The notes under the pieces are model-generated. The model was given only the letters and a program-made list of their open reading frames with translations. It was not told the DNA's origin and did not search any database. Positions 9,801 to 17,638 of a stretch of 45,889 nucleotides of DNA are shown in pieces; the first letter of the stretch is position 1; each line of letters begins with the position of its first letter. A program made the translations under genes and the position numbers. The stretch comes from Maribacter sp. (GTDB taxonomy: Bacteria; Bacteroidota; Bacteroidia; Flavobacteriales; Flavobacteriaceae), in the NCBI GenBank assembly GCA_020629415.1, contig JAHDDL010000017.1, positions 37,355 through 83,243 on the forward strand, given 5' to 3'.

Positions 9801-10186
9801 AGTACGTAGCGGGAGTGCGTTTTAAGGCCTGGGAACCATGGTCTGCCTTACACCCGACTATTGGGGTAGATACTCCGTTGGTATTTGATATAGTTGATGA
9901 TTGGAACAAAAAGTCTATTGGTGGCTGTACCTATTTTGTGGCACACCCAGGTGGTAGGTCGTATGATACCTATCCGGTAAATAGCTTAGAAGCAGAATCG
10001 CGCAGAATTAATAGATTTTGGGATATTGGCATGACACAAGATGAGGTAACACCTACAGAATTGGTGGCTTCAACAAATTTTACGGGCAGAATGGTAGAAC
10101 TTAAGAAAGGTTCAAATACATTTGCATACAAAGAGATGCCGGTCAACCCAGAGTATCCACATGTAACAGATTTGCGTAAGAAGTAA
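6863..10186 (+). CDS. Transglutaminase-DUF2126 fusion protein
   Basis: This 1107-aa protein has no signal peptide. The N-terminal bacterial transglutaminase region (about 1-300) carries a complete Cys-His-Asp triad: Cys180 in LGSCRDFAW, His229 in LHAWAEVYLPG and Asp245 in WIGLDATSG. The rest (about 310-1107) is DUF2126, which starts near LTMGGEPTFVSIDD and includes the glutamine-synthetase-like GTGGGNHVTLGG stretch. Such proteins occur with circularly permuted ATP-grasp and alpha-E proteins, as here (11 bp to the next gene). Comparative genomics has proposed peptide or amide ligation and cleavage roles, but I know of no established substrate. An intact triad points to an active thiol enzyme, either a protease/amidase or an acyl transferase. 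Confidence 0.9.
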   Translation: MALKVAIKHKTKYIYDRSINLSPHIFRLRPAPHSRTPIEAYSIKIKPENHFFNWQQDPFGNYLARIVFPDKTTELSIDVEIIADLKTINPFDFFVEEAVEEFPFKYSDEAKKELLPYLEKVESGPLLKEWLSKIDLTPQRSIDFLIGLNSKLYNYLDYTLRMEPGVQTCEETLEAKLGSCRDFAWLLVQTLRHLGLAARFVSGYLVQLKSDEKSLDGPSGPEEDFTDLHAWAEVYLPGAGWIGLDATSGLFTGEGHIPLACTPSYESAAPVSGFSDFAETTFEFENSVTRIFESPRVTKPYTDEQWQAIYDLGFKVEEELQANDVRLTMGGEPTFVSIDDMESEEWNTAADGQHKRELASKLSIRLLEVFGKGGLLHHAQGKWYPGEALPRWLIGIHWRKDGKPIWNDPSLLASFSEEYKMPRNITKRFLKTLGGYLGCKTNSVMPAYEDAFYFLWEEGKLPVDVNPKKYNKDDGHLRRKLGEILENGIGEVVGHVYPLTKKNNKWLTNKWKFRNKYLFLTPGNSAIGLRLPLAALPQDPPIPSEPTAEVELFEPSPDLPKPGDALEKRLKLKSIGHPRKHPYVRTAICAEVRENKLFLYLPPLDSAEDFLDLVASIEATAKELKVPVILEGYEPPRDNRLEVLKVTPDPGVIEVNVHPAKNWQELTDNTLTLYAEAKQARLGTEKFMLDGKHTGTGGGNHVTLGGVTPADSPLLRNPQLLRSLLTFWQHHPGLSYLFSGAFIGPTSQAPRVDEARLENLYELEIAFSQIPDDKEVPFWITDRLFRHLLTDITGNTHRAEFCIDKLYSPDSSSGRLGILELRAFDMPPHAQMSLMQMLLVRTLVSWFWKKPYKHKLVRWGTELHDKFLLEHYVKEDIKDIVEQLNEAGYPFKLDWFDPFFEFRFPLYGMIDVNTIQMELRMAIEPWNVLGEEMTGGGTSRYVDSSLERVQVKVNNFNEKRYSLTCNGVKIELSATGTKGEYVAGVRFKAWEPWSALHPTIGVDTPLVFDIVDDWNKKSIGGCTYFVAHPGGRSYDTYPVNSLEAESRRINRFWDIGMTQDEVTPTELVASTNFTGRMVELKKGSNTFAYKEMPVNPEYPHVTDLRKK

Positions 10187-10197
10187 TTGAAGAGGTA

Positions 10198-12759
10198 ATG
10201 CCAACAACAAAAACCACGTGGTTCAATAATTATGATACCCAACAGGGCAATGATGAAATGTATTCATTGAACAATGGTATAAAACCCTATTGGAGTAAAC
10301 TATTGACCAGTTTTGATACCTTGGGGGTCACGGGACTAACGGCACGTCAAAAAGATATAGACTGGCTGTTGTCAGAAAATGGGGTCACTTATAATGTGTA
10401 CAACGATCCACAGGGTATGCATAGACCTTGGAACCTTAATGTGGTTCCTTTTATGCTGCACCAGAATGAGTGGGCAGAGGTAGAGGCAGGGTTAAAGCAA
10501 AGGGCAGAATTGCTCAACTTGGTGTTAAAAGATGTCTACGGCGACCGAAAATTAATAAAAAACGGTATCGTACCCTATGAAGTAATTTATGGACATAGGG
10601 GTTTTCTTAGGCAATGTTCCGGTATGGAGCTTCAGTTAGAGCAGTATTTGTCTATTTATGCCGCAGATTTATGCCGTGGAACAGATGGGCGTTTATGGGT
10701 AGTAAATGACAGGACAGAAGCACCATCAGGTATGGGGTATGCTTTAGAGAATAGATCCACGACCAGTAGAATTCTGCCGGATTTGTACGCGGAAATGAAA
10801 GTGAAGCGTTTATCCGGATTTTTTCAGGAATTCAATCAAATGCTTATTGATGCCGCACCTGGGAAAAAGGAAAATCCGAATATTGTGATTCTTACACCGG
10901 GCTCACATAACGAAACCTATTTTGAACATGCCTATATGGCGTCTTTCTTAGGATATCCATTGGTACAAGGTAATGATATGGTGGTGCGTGACGGCTTTCT
11001 TTGGATGAAGTCTTTACAAGGCTTAAAGCAGATCGATGTGGTATTGCGTAGGGTAGACGATGCCTTTACCGATCCCTTGGAACTACGGGAAGATTCACAT
11101 TTGGGCGTAGCCGGATTATTGGATGTTGTACGAAGAAACAATGTAGCGGTCATAAACCCCATAGGAAGTGGAGTTATTGAAAATCCGGGATTGATTCCGT
11201 TTATGCCAGCCATAGCAAAATTCTTTATGGATGAGGAATTAAAATTACCTCAGATCGCATCATGGTGGTGCGGACAAGAAAAGGAAAGAAATTTTGTCTT
11301 GGATAACATTTCAAAATTGGTCATAAAAAGAATAGATCGTACCAATAGGGAAAGTATCTATTTTGGAGAATTAATGAGTGCGGAAGCATTGGATGAACTT
11401 AAAAAGGTCATTTTGGAGCGTCCCTATCGTTTTGTTGCACAGGAACGCATTAATTTCTCAACGGCGCCCAATTTTACCAATGATAAATTAGCGCCAAGAA
11501 ATGTTGTGGCAAGAGCATTTTGTATCGCATCTAAAAAAGAATATTCCGTAATGCCAGGTGGTTTAGTAAGGGTGGCTCCAGATGGCGAGACCGTAAGAGT
11601 GTCCAATCAAAGAGGTGGCACCAGTAAAGATTTTTGGATATTGGACGATGAACCCATTGTGGAAGAAAAAAATAGGCATTGGCAGCAAAAATCATCTATT
11701 GCCATTTCGGGCCTAAATGATTTACCCAGCTTAACGGCAGAAAATTTATATTGGGCGGGGCGCTATGTGGGGCGTACATTAGTCAATGCACGTTTTTTAC
11801 GTACGGTAATGCGACAAATGGCCATTGTGCAGAACAGAAACGAAAAACCCGATTCTGAAAAACTTAAAGTGCTTTTTAAAGCGGTTACACAATTAACGGG
11901 TACCTATCCTGGCTTCGTTGAAAGGTCAAAAGATGGCAAATTGGCCATGGATAATCCGTATGAGGAAATGTTATCCGTTATTTTAGATAAGAATAGGGTG
12001 GGCAGTCTGGCGCATACCATAAGTATGTTCGGGAACTCCTATTATTCCATCCGTAATTTATGGTCCTCGGATATGTGGCGCGTATTTGAGAATATTCAAA
12101 AAATTTGGAACTCCCTGGTAGATGGTGACGATCACTCCATAAATAAAATTCTTAAAGTCCTAAATCAATTGATTACACGTTTAATTGCATTTATGGGGCT
12201 TATTGAAGAAAGTATTATGGTGCAACAAGGTTTACTATTATACTTTATAGGGTTGCAATTGGAGCAAAGTAGTTTGAATATTACTAAATGTAGGGCCTTA
12301 TTGACCATAAAATATGATGAGCAGGTAGAGTATGATTTGTTAGAGTACCTGTTGACCAGTCATGAAAGCCTTAATATATACAGATACAGTTACCGCTCTC
12401 ATATAGAGTTGGCACATGTGTTGGATCTAGTGGTATTGGATCTGGATTATGCACGTTCATTGACCTTTATGATCAATAGATTGCAAAAAGATATCGCAAG
12501 ATTGCCACACTCCAAACATGACCATCAATTAAGTAACTATCAAAAATTTGTATTTGAGGCATTTTCAAAGTTAAGATTGGCAGAGACTTCTAAGCTGGTT
12601 CAGACAAAATCTGAAACAGATGTTACAAGAGAGCAGTTAGATACCCTTTTAAAAGAACTTTCTGATTTATTGTATAAAACCTCACAATCTATATCCAACA
12701 CCTATTTTAATCATACGGACAAGCAAACACAATTGTTTACACAGTCATTTCCCATTTAA
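10198..12759 (+). CDS. Circularly permuted ATP-grasp protein fused to alpha-E domain
   Basis: This is a fusion of 853 aa. Residues about 15-490 are the circularly permuted type-2 ATP-grasp region (DUF404/DUF407), with YNVYNDPQGMHRPWNLNVVPF, the EVIYGHRGFLRQCSGM stretch, LWVVNDRTEAPSGMGYALENR and IVILTPGSHNETYFEHAYMA. Residues about 505-845 are the all-helical alpha-E domain (DUF403), starting at LTAENLYWAGRYVGR. In many genomes these two parts are separate genes; here a single protein fixes their 1:1 stoichiometry. ATP-grasp enzymes form amide or peptide-like bonds through acyl-phosphates. It has no signal peptide. Only 2 bp separate it from the downstream transglutaminase, so the three proteins are very probably made together. 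Confidence 0.9.
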   Translation: MPTTKTTWFNNYDTQQGNDEMYSLNNGIKPYWSKLLTSFDTLGVTGLTARQKDIDWLLSENGVTYNVYNDPQGMHRPWNLNVVPFMLHQNEWAEVEAGLKQRAELLNLVLKDVYGDRKLIKNGIVPYEVIYGHRGFLRQCSGMELQLEQYLSIYAADLCRGTDGRLWVVNDRTEAPSGMGYALENRSTTSRILPDLYAEMKVKRLSGFFQEFNQMLIDAAPGKKENPNIVILTPGSHNETYFEHAYMASFLGYPLVQGNDMVVRDGFLWMKSLQGLKQIDVVLRRVDDAFTDPLELREDSHLGVAGLLDVVRRNNVAVINPIGSGVIENPGLIPFMPAIAKFFMDEELKLPQIASWWCGQEKERNFVLDNISKLVIKRIDRTNRESIYFGELMSAEALDELKKVILERPYRFVAQERINFSTAPNFTNDKLAPRNVVARAFCIASKKEYSVMPGGLVRVAPDGETVRVSNQRGGTSKDFWILDDEPIVEEKNRHWQQKSSIAISGLNDLPSLTAENLYWAGRYVGRTLVNARFLRTVMRQMAIVQNRNEKPDSEKLKVLFKAVTQLTGTYPGFVERSKDGKLAMDNPYEEMLSVILDKNRVGSLAHTISMFGNSYYSIRNLWSSDMWRVFENIQKIWNSLVDGDDHSINKILKVLNQLITRLIAFMGLIEESIMVQQGLLLYFIGLQLEQSSLNITKCRALLTIKYDEQVEYDLLEYLLTSHESLNIYRYSYRSHIELAHVLDLVVLDLDYARSLTFMINRLQKDIARLPHSKHDHQLSNYQKFVFEAFSKLRLAETSKLVQTKSETDVTREQLDTLLKELSDLLYKTSQSISNTYFNHTDKQTQLFTQSFPI

Positions 12760-12761
12760 TA

Positions 12762-13652
12762 ATGATATTCAATATTACACATATTACCAAGTATGACTAT
12801 AACGCTCCCGTTAGCTATTGTCATAATATTGCAACATTACGCCCTAGAGAATCAAAAGGCCAGGAACTGTTGGATTATGCCATTGAAATATCGCCTGAAC
12901 CAGCTGAAATTACTGAGCGTAAAGATTTTTTCGGAAATTATATAACCCGTTTTTCCATTCAAACCGAGCATAGAACATTAAAAGTAACAACAAAGAGTAA
13001 GATTAAAAGAGAGTACGCCCAATACCATGAATCATTCAATAGCGGGGCATGTAAAAATATTACCATGAACCATGCCCTAGCTGCATTACAAGGGATGGAT
13101 GCGGAAACTTTGGAAGCTAAGCAATATGTGCTGGAATCTATTTTTATTAGAAGGACGGATAAGGCGATTAGGGACTATGCAGAATTGTCCTTTAAGGGCG
13201 ATAGATCAGTTTTTGAAGCTGCATATGAATTGATGCAACGCATTTATACCGACTTTGATTTTGATTCGGAATTCTCCACTATTTCCACACCAATAGAGGA
13301 AGTGATGAAGGAGAAGAAAGGAGTGTGTCAAGATTTTGCCCAAATAGCCATTGCTTGTATACGGTCTGTAGGGTTACCGGCACGCTATATAAGCGGTTAT
13401 ATAGAAACCTTACCTGCTCCCGGGAAAGAAAAATTAATAGGAGCCGATGCTTCCCACGCATGGTTTGCTATTTATATTCCAGGTTTTGGTTGGGTAGATT
13501 TTGATCCAACGAACAACCAGATACCCAAAGACCAACACATTGTGGTAGGCTGGGGTAGGGACTATTATGACGTGCCGCCTTTAAAAGGGGTTGTATATGG
13601 TAGCGGACAGAGTAAATTAAAAGTGGCGGTTGATATTGCTGCTGTGCTTTGA
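12762..13652 (+). CDS. Transglutaminase-like cysteine protease/amidase family protein
   Basis: This 296-aa protein has no signal peptide. An N-terminal beta-rich domain (1-95, starting MIFNITHITKYDYNAPV) precedes the transglutaminase core with triad Cys189 (KKGVCQDFA), His232 (ASHAWFAIYIPG) and Asp248 (WVDFDPTN). The architecture is the usual one for small bacterial transglutaminases encoded beside ATP-grasp/alpha-E proteins. Together with the first gene of the operon it gives two thiol enzymes around one ligase, which suits an assembly-and-trimming or modify-and-release cycle on a peptide. That role is inference. Confidence 0.9.
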   Translation: MIFNITHITKYDYNAPVSYCHNIATLRPRESKGQELLDYAIEISPEPAEITERKDFFGNYITRFSIQTEHRTLKVTTKSKIKREYAQYHESFNSGACKNITMNHALAALQGMDAETLEAKQYVLESIFIRRTDKAIRDYAELSFKGDRSVFEAAYELMQRIYTDFDFDSEFSTISTPIEEVMKEKKGVCQDFAQIAIACIRSVGLPARYISGYIETLPAPGKEKLIGADASHAWFAIYIPGFGWVDFDPTNNQIPKDQHIVVGWGRDYYDVPPLKGVVYGSGQSKLKVAVDIAAVL

Positions 13653-13658
13653 AATAGA

Positions 13659-13685
13659 AATGGCTTATCCTATAAATAGGCCATT
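13659..13685. terminator. Possible hairpin after the transglutaminase operon
   Basis: AATGG pairs with CCATT and the inner CCTAT pairs with ATAGG around an AA loop, with a 5-nt bulge on the left arm. No T-run follows, so it is a weak terminator or processing hairpin. A second small perfect hairpin (TTACGG-TTTT-CCGTAA, 13817-13832) lies just beyond the 3' end of the response-regulator gene. Confidence 0.3.
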
Positions 13686-13847
13686 CCCGCCAAATCGGTT
13701 AGTTCCCCCGAAATACCTCTTCAGCAGGATGGCCATAGCATTTATGTTATAGATATTAACTAGTGTTTATGCTTATTTTAAGTATGGCAAACCTAACACC
13801 ATTCAAAAGAATATGATTACGGTTTTCCGTAACGTTGGCCAATATCA

Positions 13848-14513
13848 TTAAATTAACCCTAAATCTTTTACTATTGCTACAAGATGAATGGCATTATTGG
13901 CATTGAATTGTACACGTAATTTGTTTAAACGTTTTTCAATAGAGCTAAGGCTTGCCGGTGAAATATTTTCTTTTCTGTATAAAGCACTTATTTCATCTTG
14001 GGATAAACCTTTGCTAAGGTTATCTAAAAGTGAAATATCATAGTCATCTATCTCAAGTTCATTTTCACTGCTGAACGCATTGGAAACTTCAGGTGATAAA
14101 TAATTATCATCTTTAGCAACTTCGTTTATGGCCTTAGTAAGATTTTTAAGCCCGTTTCTACTCTTACATACATAAGCATCTATATGGTGTTGGTTAAATA
14201 AGGTGCGTACTGCCTGAAGTCGATCCTCGACCGAATAAACGATTACCTTTAAATCTGGGAACTCAGATTTTAATTTTGCTACTAACGAGTGACCGGATGG
14301 ATAAGCCTGTGATCTATGGTCTATTTTAAATGAAAGATCTGATATTACCAGATTATAGGGGACATCATCAAGATCTGCTCTTTTGACTTTCAAGTACGCA
14401 TCATCACAATATTGTACTTGATCTATTTGTGAAACACCTAATTCGGTCAGTAAAGAAAATACACCTTTGTTGATGTCTTCCATATCTTCCGCAACTAAAA
14501 CTTTTTTGAACAT
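13848..14513 (-). CDS. Response regulator (receiver plus C-terminal HTH)
   Basis: This is a 221-aa cytoplasmic regulator. The N-terminal receiver has the acidic pocket Glu9/Asp10, phosphoacceptor Asp59 (VISDLSF), Ser94 in IVYSVED and Lys117 in YVCKSR. The C-terminal 65 residues (from about 157) look like a divergent NarL/LuxR-type helix-turn-helix: LLDNLSKGLSQDEISALYRK, then SSIEKRLNKLRVQF. It starts 3 bp after the stop of the sensor kinase gene, so the pair is cognate. Its targets cannot be deduced; the neighbouring cassette and PUL are only candidates. Confidence 0.85.
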   Translation of the reverse strand: MFKKVLVAEDMEDINKGVFSLLTELGVSQIDQVQYCDDAYLKVKRADLDDVPYNLVISDLSFKIDHRSQAYPSGHSLVAKLKSEFPDLKVIVYSVEDRLQAVRTLFNQHHIDAYVCKSRNGLKNLTKAINEVAKDDNYLSPEVSNAFSSENELEIDDYDISLLDNLSKGLSQDEISALYRKENISPASLSSIEKRLNKLRVQFNANNAIHLVAIVKDLGLI

Positions 14514-14516
14514 GCC

Positions 14517-16181
14517 TTAAATTTTTATTGATGCCTTAAAGCCATCACCTTGCTTAGATTCAAAATTAATAGTTCCATTTATAGAAGCGATACGGGATTC
14601 CGTATGTTGTAGGCCATTTTTCTTAAAAAGATCACATCCAACGCCATTATCACGATAGTTTATAAGAATATTTTTACCTTCTTTCTTAAATATTAGGGTA
14701 ACAAAACTAGCTTGGCTATGTTTTCTCATATTGGTCATGAGTTCTTGTAATACTCGGTATATAGTGGTTTTTTTAAGTTCAGAAATAGTGTTCCATGGTA
14801 TTTTTGAAAGGTTTTGAGTAATTACCTTTACTTGATCGTTCTTATATCCCAAGAGCAGATCGTTTAATTGTGTTCCAAAATCTTCGCTTAGATCTATTGC
14901 ACTATTTTCTCTAGAAATATCCCGTGTTTTAGTGTAGATTTTTTCTATTTCGTCTATAATTGTGTCGTTAATGCCTAGATTGTTCTCCAGGGAAGTCATT
15001 ACTTTATACATGTCATTGGCAACTTCATCATGCACTTTTTTGGCAATTCTAGTTTCTGTCTTATAGATTTCTTCAATTTTAGCCTTGCGGTAGCGGTTTC
15101 TATATATAAAATAGGACCCAATTAGTATTAGAAAAATAATAAATGCAAGCGCTTGATAAGCCAGACGTTTGCGCGATTCTATTTCTTGAAGTAAAATACT
15201 AGCTTGAGTTTTCTTTTGTTCTTCGGCTACATTATATTTTAGAAATGCATTTTTGTTTTCTGCTATTTGTTTGGCATTGGTTATACTATCCGTCAATCTT
15301 TTATATTCATTGATCAGCGGATTCTCATCCATATTCATGAGAGTTGAAATGGCATCCAATTTAAAGGAAACACTATTGATTTTGTCTGATAGCGCAAGTG
15401 CTTTTTTTGCATGATTAATTGCTGTGGCGGTGTCCTTTCTATCTAAGTAATATTCCGCTAAATGGGTGTTGCTGGCATGTTGACCTATAAAATCATTATT
15501 AGCTTGGCGCAGCTCTAGCGCATATTTTAAATTTGGTAAACCATCTGGTAAATTTAGTTTAGATTGTACATGCCCTAAATTATCGGCCACTAATGAGATT
15601 TGGTTCTCATCTTTTAATTCAGAACGTTTTGCGAACAGAAAGGAATGAATATTAAGGGCACTTCTATAATCATGATAATCTTTATAAATATTCGCTTTAT
15701 TATTAAGGATTATTACGCTGTCCTTTAACTTATTTGCAATCTTTAAAGCCTTGTCAAAAGTTTTAATAGCTTCGGTTGGGTTGTTTGAGGTTCTATAAAT
15801 ACGGCCCAATTGATTGTAAAGACCAACCCTGGAATTAATTAGCGTGTCTTTAGTGTGCATGGCCTCAATTAAGTTTAAAGCTTCTACCACATGGTTTTCA
15901 CTGTTAAAGTTATTGCCAATTTTAAACTCCGCTATAGATAAAAGTCTCAGGTCATAAATAGCATTTAAAGTATCTTTTAGCTCTAGGTCCATTTCTTTCT
16001 TTTTGTTGAAATAATGTATACCAGAGGGTAAATCTCGTGGGTTGGCAGGGTTTAATATTGCTTTTCTGTATATAAGAGAGCTATCTAAAAATGATTGTGC
16101 ATTTAATTGTGATGAAAGGCAAACGGTAAAAATGGCACAGAAGAGAAAATGTAGAAAATCTGAAAATTTAACGTATTTCAT
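14517..16181 (-). CDS. TPR-containing sensor histidine kinase (HisKA_3 type)
   Basis: This 554-aa inner-membrane kinase has a signal peptide (1-29, ...SSQLNAQ), a periplasmic helical region with TPR-like repeats (about 70-330; for example NQLGRIYRTSNNPTEAIKTF and HLAEYYLDRKDTATAINHAK), and a coiled stretch. One membrane span (about 341-360) follows, then the dimerisation/phosphorylation helix with His384 in RIAKKVHDEVAND. The ATPase domain has its N-box at Asn484 (ELMTNMRKHS) and its G-box at DNGVGCD (511-517). It is encoded upstream of its response regulator. TPR kinases of this build are common in Bacteroidetes, and the signal they sense is usually unknown. Confidence 0.88.
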   Translation of the reverse strand: MKYVKFSDFLHFLFCAIFTVCLSSQLNAQSFLDSSLIYRKAILNPANPRDLPSGIHYFNKKKEMDLELKDTLNAIYDLRLLSIAEFKIGNNFNSENHVVEALNLIEAMHTKDTLINSRVGLYNQLGRIYRTSNNPTEAIKTFDKALKIANKLKDSVIILNNKANIYKDYHDYRSALNIHSFLFAKRSELKDENQISLVADNLGHVQSKLNLPDGLPNLKYALELRQANNDFIGQHASNTHLAEYYLDRKDTATAINHAKKALALSDKINSVSFKLDAISTLMNMDENPLINEYKRLTDSITNAKQIAENKNAFLKYNVAEEQKKTQASILLQEIESRKRLAYQALAFIIFLILIGSYFIYRNRYRKAKIEEIYKTETRIAKKVHDEVANDMYKVMTSLENNLGINDTIIDEIEKIYTKTRDISRENSAIDLSEDFGTQLNDLLLGYKNDQVKVITQNLSKIPWNTISELKKTTIYRVLQELMTNMRKHSQASFVTLIFKKEGKNILINYRDNGVGCDLFKKNGLQHTESRIASINGTINFESKQGDGFKASIKI

Positions 16182-16416
16182 TTCTCTAATGTATAAACAA
16201 TTTATGTATTTGATTTTCTGATATAAGCAAAAGTCATAATAATTTTGCGACTTTGAGTAGGGTTTTAGAATTAATGTTCATGGTTAAATATTGGGAATAC
16301 ATATAATATACTATAGTTGACGATGTTAAAACTGTGATTATTAAAATTGAGTCTTATATAATGTCATAAAATCTTTTTTATATATTATTGTCTTTTTTAT
16401 ATTATAGATAGTTAAG

Positions 16417-17430
16417 ATGACCTTGTACGATAAAATTAAAAGTTTAAGAAATATTAATACTTACTCTAAGCACGAACAGCTTGTTAACGGTATTATACAG
16501 GCTATTGATGAAAATATAGTGAAGAAAGGAGATAAGTTACCATCCATTAATCAAATGGTGTCTCAATTGGGATTTGCAAGACAAACAATTGTTAAGGCGT
16601 ATGAAGAGCTTAAGGATCGTGGTTTAGTGGAGTCAAAGAAGCTAAAGGGTTACTTTGTGGTTAGCAATGAGACAAAGGTTGTGTTGAAGGTTGCGCTTAT
16701 TATGTTTTCTTTTCAACGATTTCAACAAGACTTTTACAACTCGTTTAGAAAAGGTTTAGGGAAAAAATATCAAATAGATGTTTTCTTTCATCACAATAAC
16801 TTGGAAATTTTTAATAGTATATTTCAGAATATACAAGGTAAATATGGAATGTATGTTGTAGCTCCAATACAAGATCCACAAATACGTCCGTTATTAGAAA
16901 TTATCCCGCCTACTAATTTATTGGTTATAGATAGGTTTATTGAGCTTGATAGCTCATATTCTTATATTTCACAAGAGTTTGAAGAATCTACATACGCCAA
17001 ATTAATAGAGTTGTTACCAGAGATTTCTAAGTACAAAAAATTCACACTATTTTTTAAAGAGGATGCAGATTATCCTATTGGTATTTTGAACGCTTTTAAT
17101 AGGTTTTGTGAAGATTATGATATAGAAGGATCAGTTGTAAGCAAATATAAATCTCGATCTATAAAAAAAGGAAGTTTATACTTCTTTGTAAGTGACACTT
17201 ATATTTGGGATGTTTTAAAAGATATTAGAAACAGTGAATATAAAGTGGGTAAAGAAATCGGGATCTTATCACATAATGATCACGTTGTAAAAGAAATTAT
17301 TTTTGGCGGTATTACCACCATTTCAACAGACTTCAAAGAAATGGGGAAAAGGGCAGCAAGCCATATCAAAAACCACGGTGAAACTCATATTATTATGCCT
17401 TCGGACTTGATTATTAGGCATTCTCTTTAG
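16417..17430 (+). CDS. GntR-type DNA-binding domain with LacI-like ligand-binding domain (AraR-like architecture)
   Basis: This is a 337-aa regulator. Residues about 18-82 form a GntR winged helix (KGDKLPSINQMVSQLGFARQTIVKAYEEL, wing RGLVESKKLKGYFV). From about residue 90 the chain turns into a periplasmic-binding-protein-like sensor domain of the LacI/AraR kind (LKVALIMFSFQRFQQDFY; later KEIGILSHNDHVVKEIIFGGITTIS). It lies immediately upstream of, and on the same strand as, the SusC-led operon with a 208-bp gap, so it is the natural regulator of that locus. A sugar or sugar-phosphate effector is expected for this fold. Whether it represses or activates cannot be read from the sequence. Confidence 0.87.
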   Translation: MTLYDKIKSLRNINTYSKHEQLVNGIIQAIDENIVKKGDKLPSINQMVSQLGFARQTIVKAYEELKDRGLVESKKLKGYFVVSNETKVVLKVALIMFSFQRFQQDFYNSFRKGLGKKYQIDVFFHHNNLEIFNSIFQNIQGKYGMYVVAPIQDPQIRPLLEIIPPTNLLVIDRFIELDSSYSYISQEFEESTYAKLIELLPEISKYKKFTLFFKEDADYPIGILNAFNRFCEDYDIEGSVVSKYKSRSIKKGSLYFFVSDTYIWDVLKDIRNSEYKVGKEIGILSHNDHVVKEIIFGGITTISTDFKEMGKRAASHIKNHGETHIIMPSDLIIRHSL

Positions 17431-17518
17431 TAGAGTAATCAGTTATTTTATTATCACATTATCATATTCTTACTAATAATGTAGGTTAATTGTTATATCC
17501 TAATTTTTAACTTAATAT

Positions 17519-17548
17519 TTTGATATTATCCAAATATTGATATATTTG
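17519..17548 (+). promoter_or_regulatory. Predicted promoter of the susC1 operon
   Basis: TTTG (17519-17522), an 18-bp spacer and TATATTTG (17541-17548) form a full match to the Bacteroidetes -33/-7 consensus. Transcription would start near 17555, giving a leader of about 84 nt before the ATG at 17639. The likely start region holds short GCATAR repeats, listed separately. Confidence 0.6.
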
Positions 17549-17571
17549 CATAATAGCATAGACTGGCATAG
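17548..17571. promoter_or_regulatory. Candidate regulator site: three GCATAR repeats at the susC1 start point
   Basis: GCATAA (17548), GCATAG (17556) and GCATAG (17566) occur as direct repeats immediately after the -7 box. The position fits an operator for the adjacent GntR/LacI-type regulator, but the repeats are not palindromic and no second copy was recognised upstream of the regulator gene. Confidence 0.3.
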
Positions 17572-17638
17572 TACAATTTAATATCAGTTTGCTTTATTTA
17601 ACTAACTAAAAAAAGGATTATTAATTAACATTAATTTT

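Noticed and set aside
13659..13832. Riboswitch or structured RNA in the gap after the second transglutaminase
   Set aside because: Only two short hairpins without a T-run or a recognisable aptamer core were seen in the 195-bp gap.
16182..16416. Palindrome-rich AT sequence (ATATAATATACTATAG) as a GntR operator
   Set aside because: It is low-complexity AT DNA and shares no motif with the susC1 start region.
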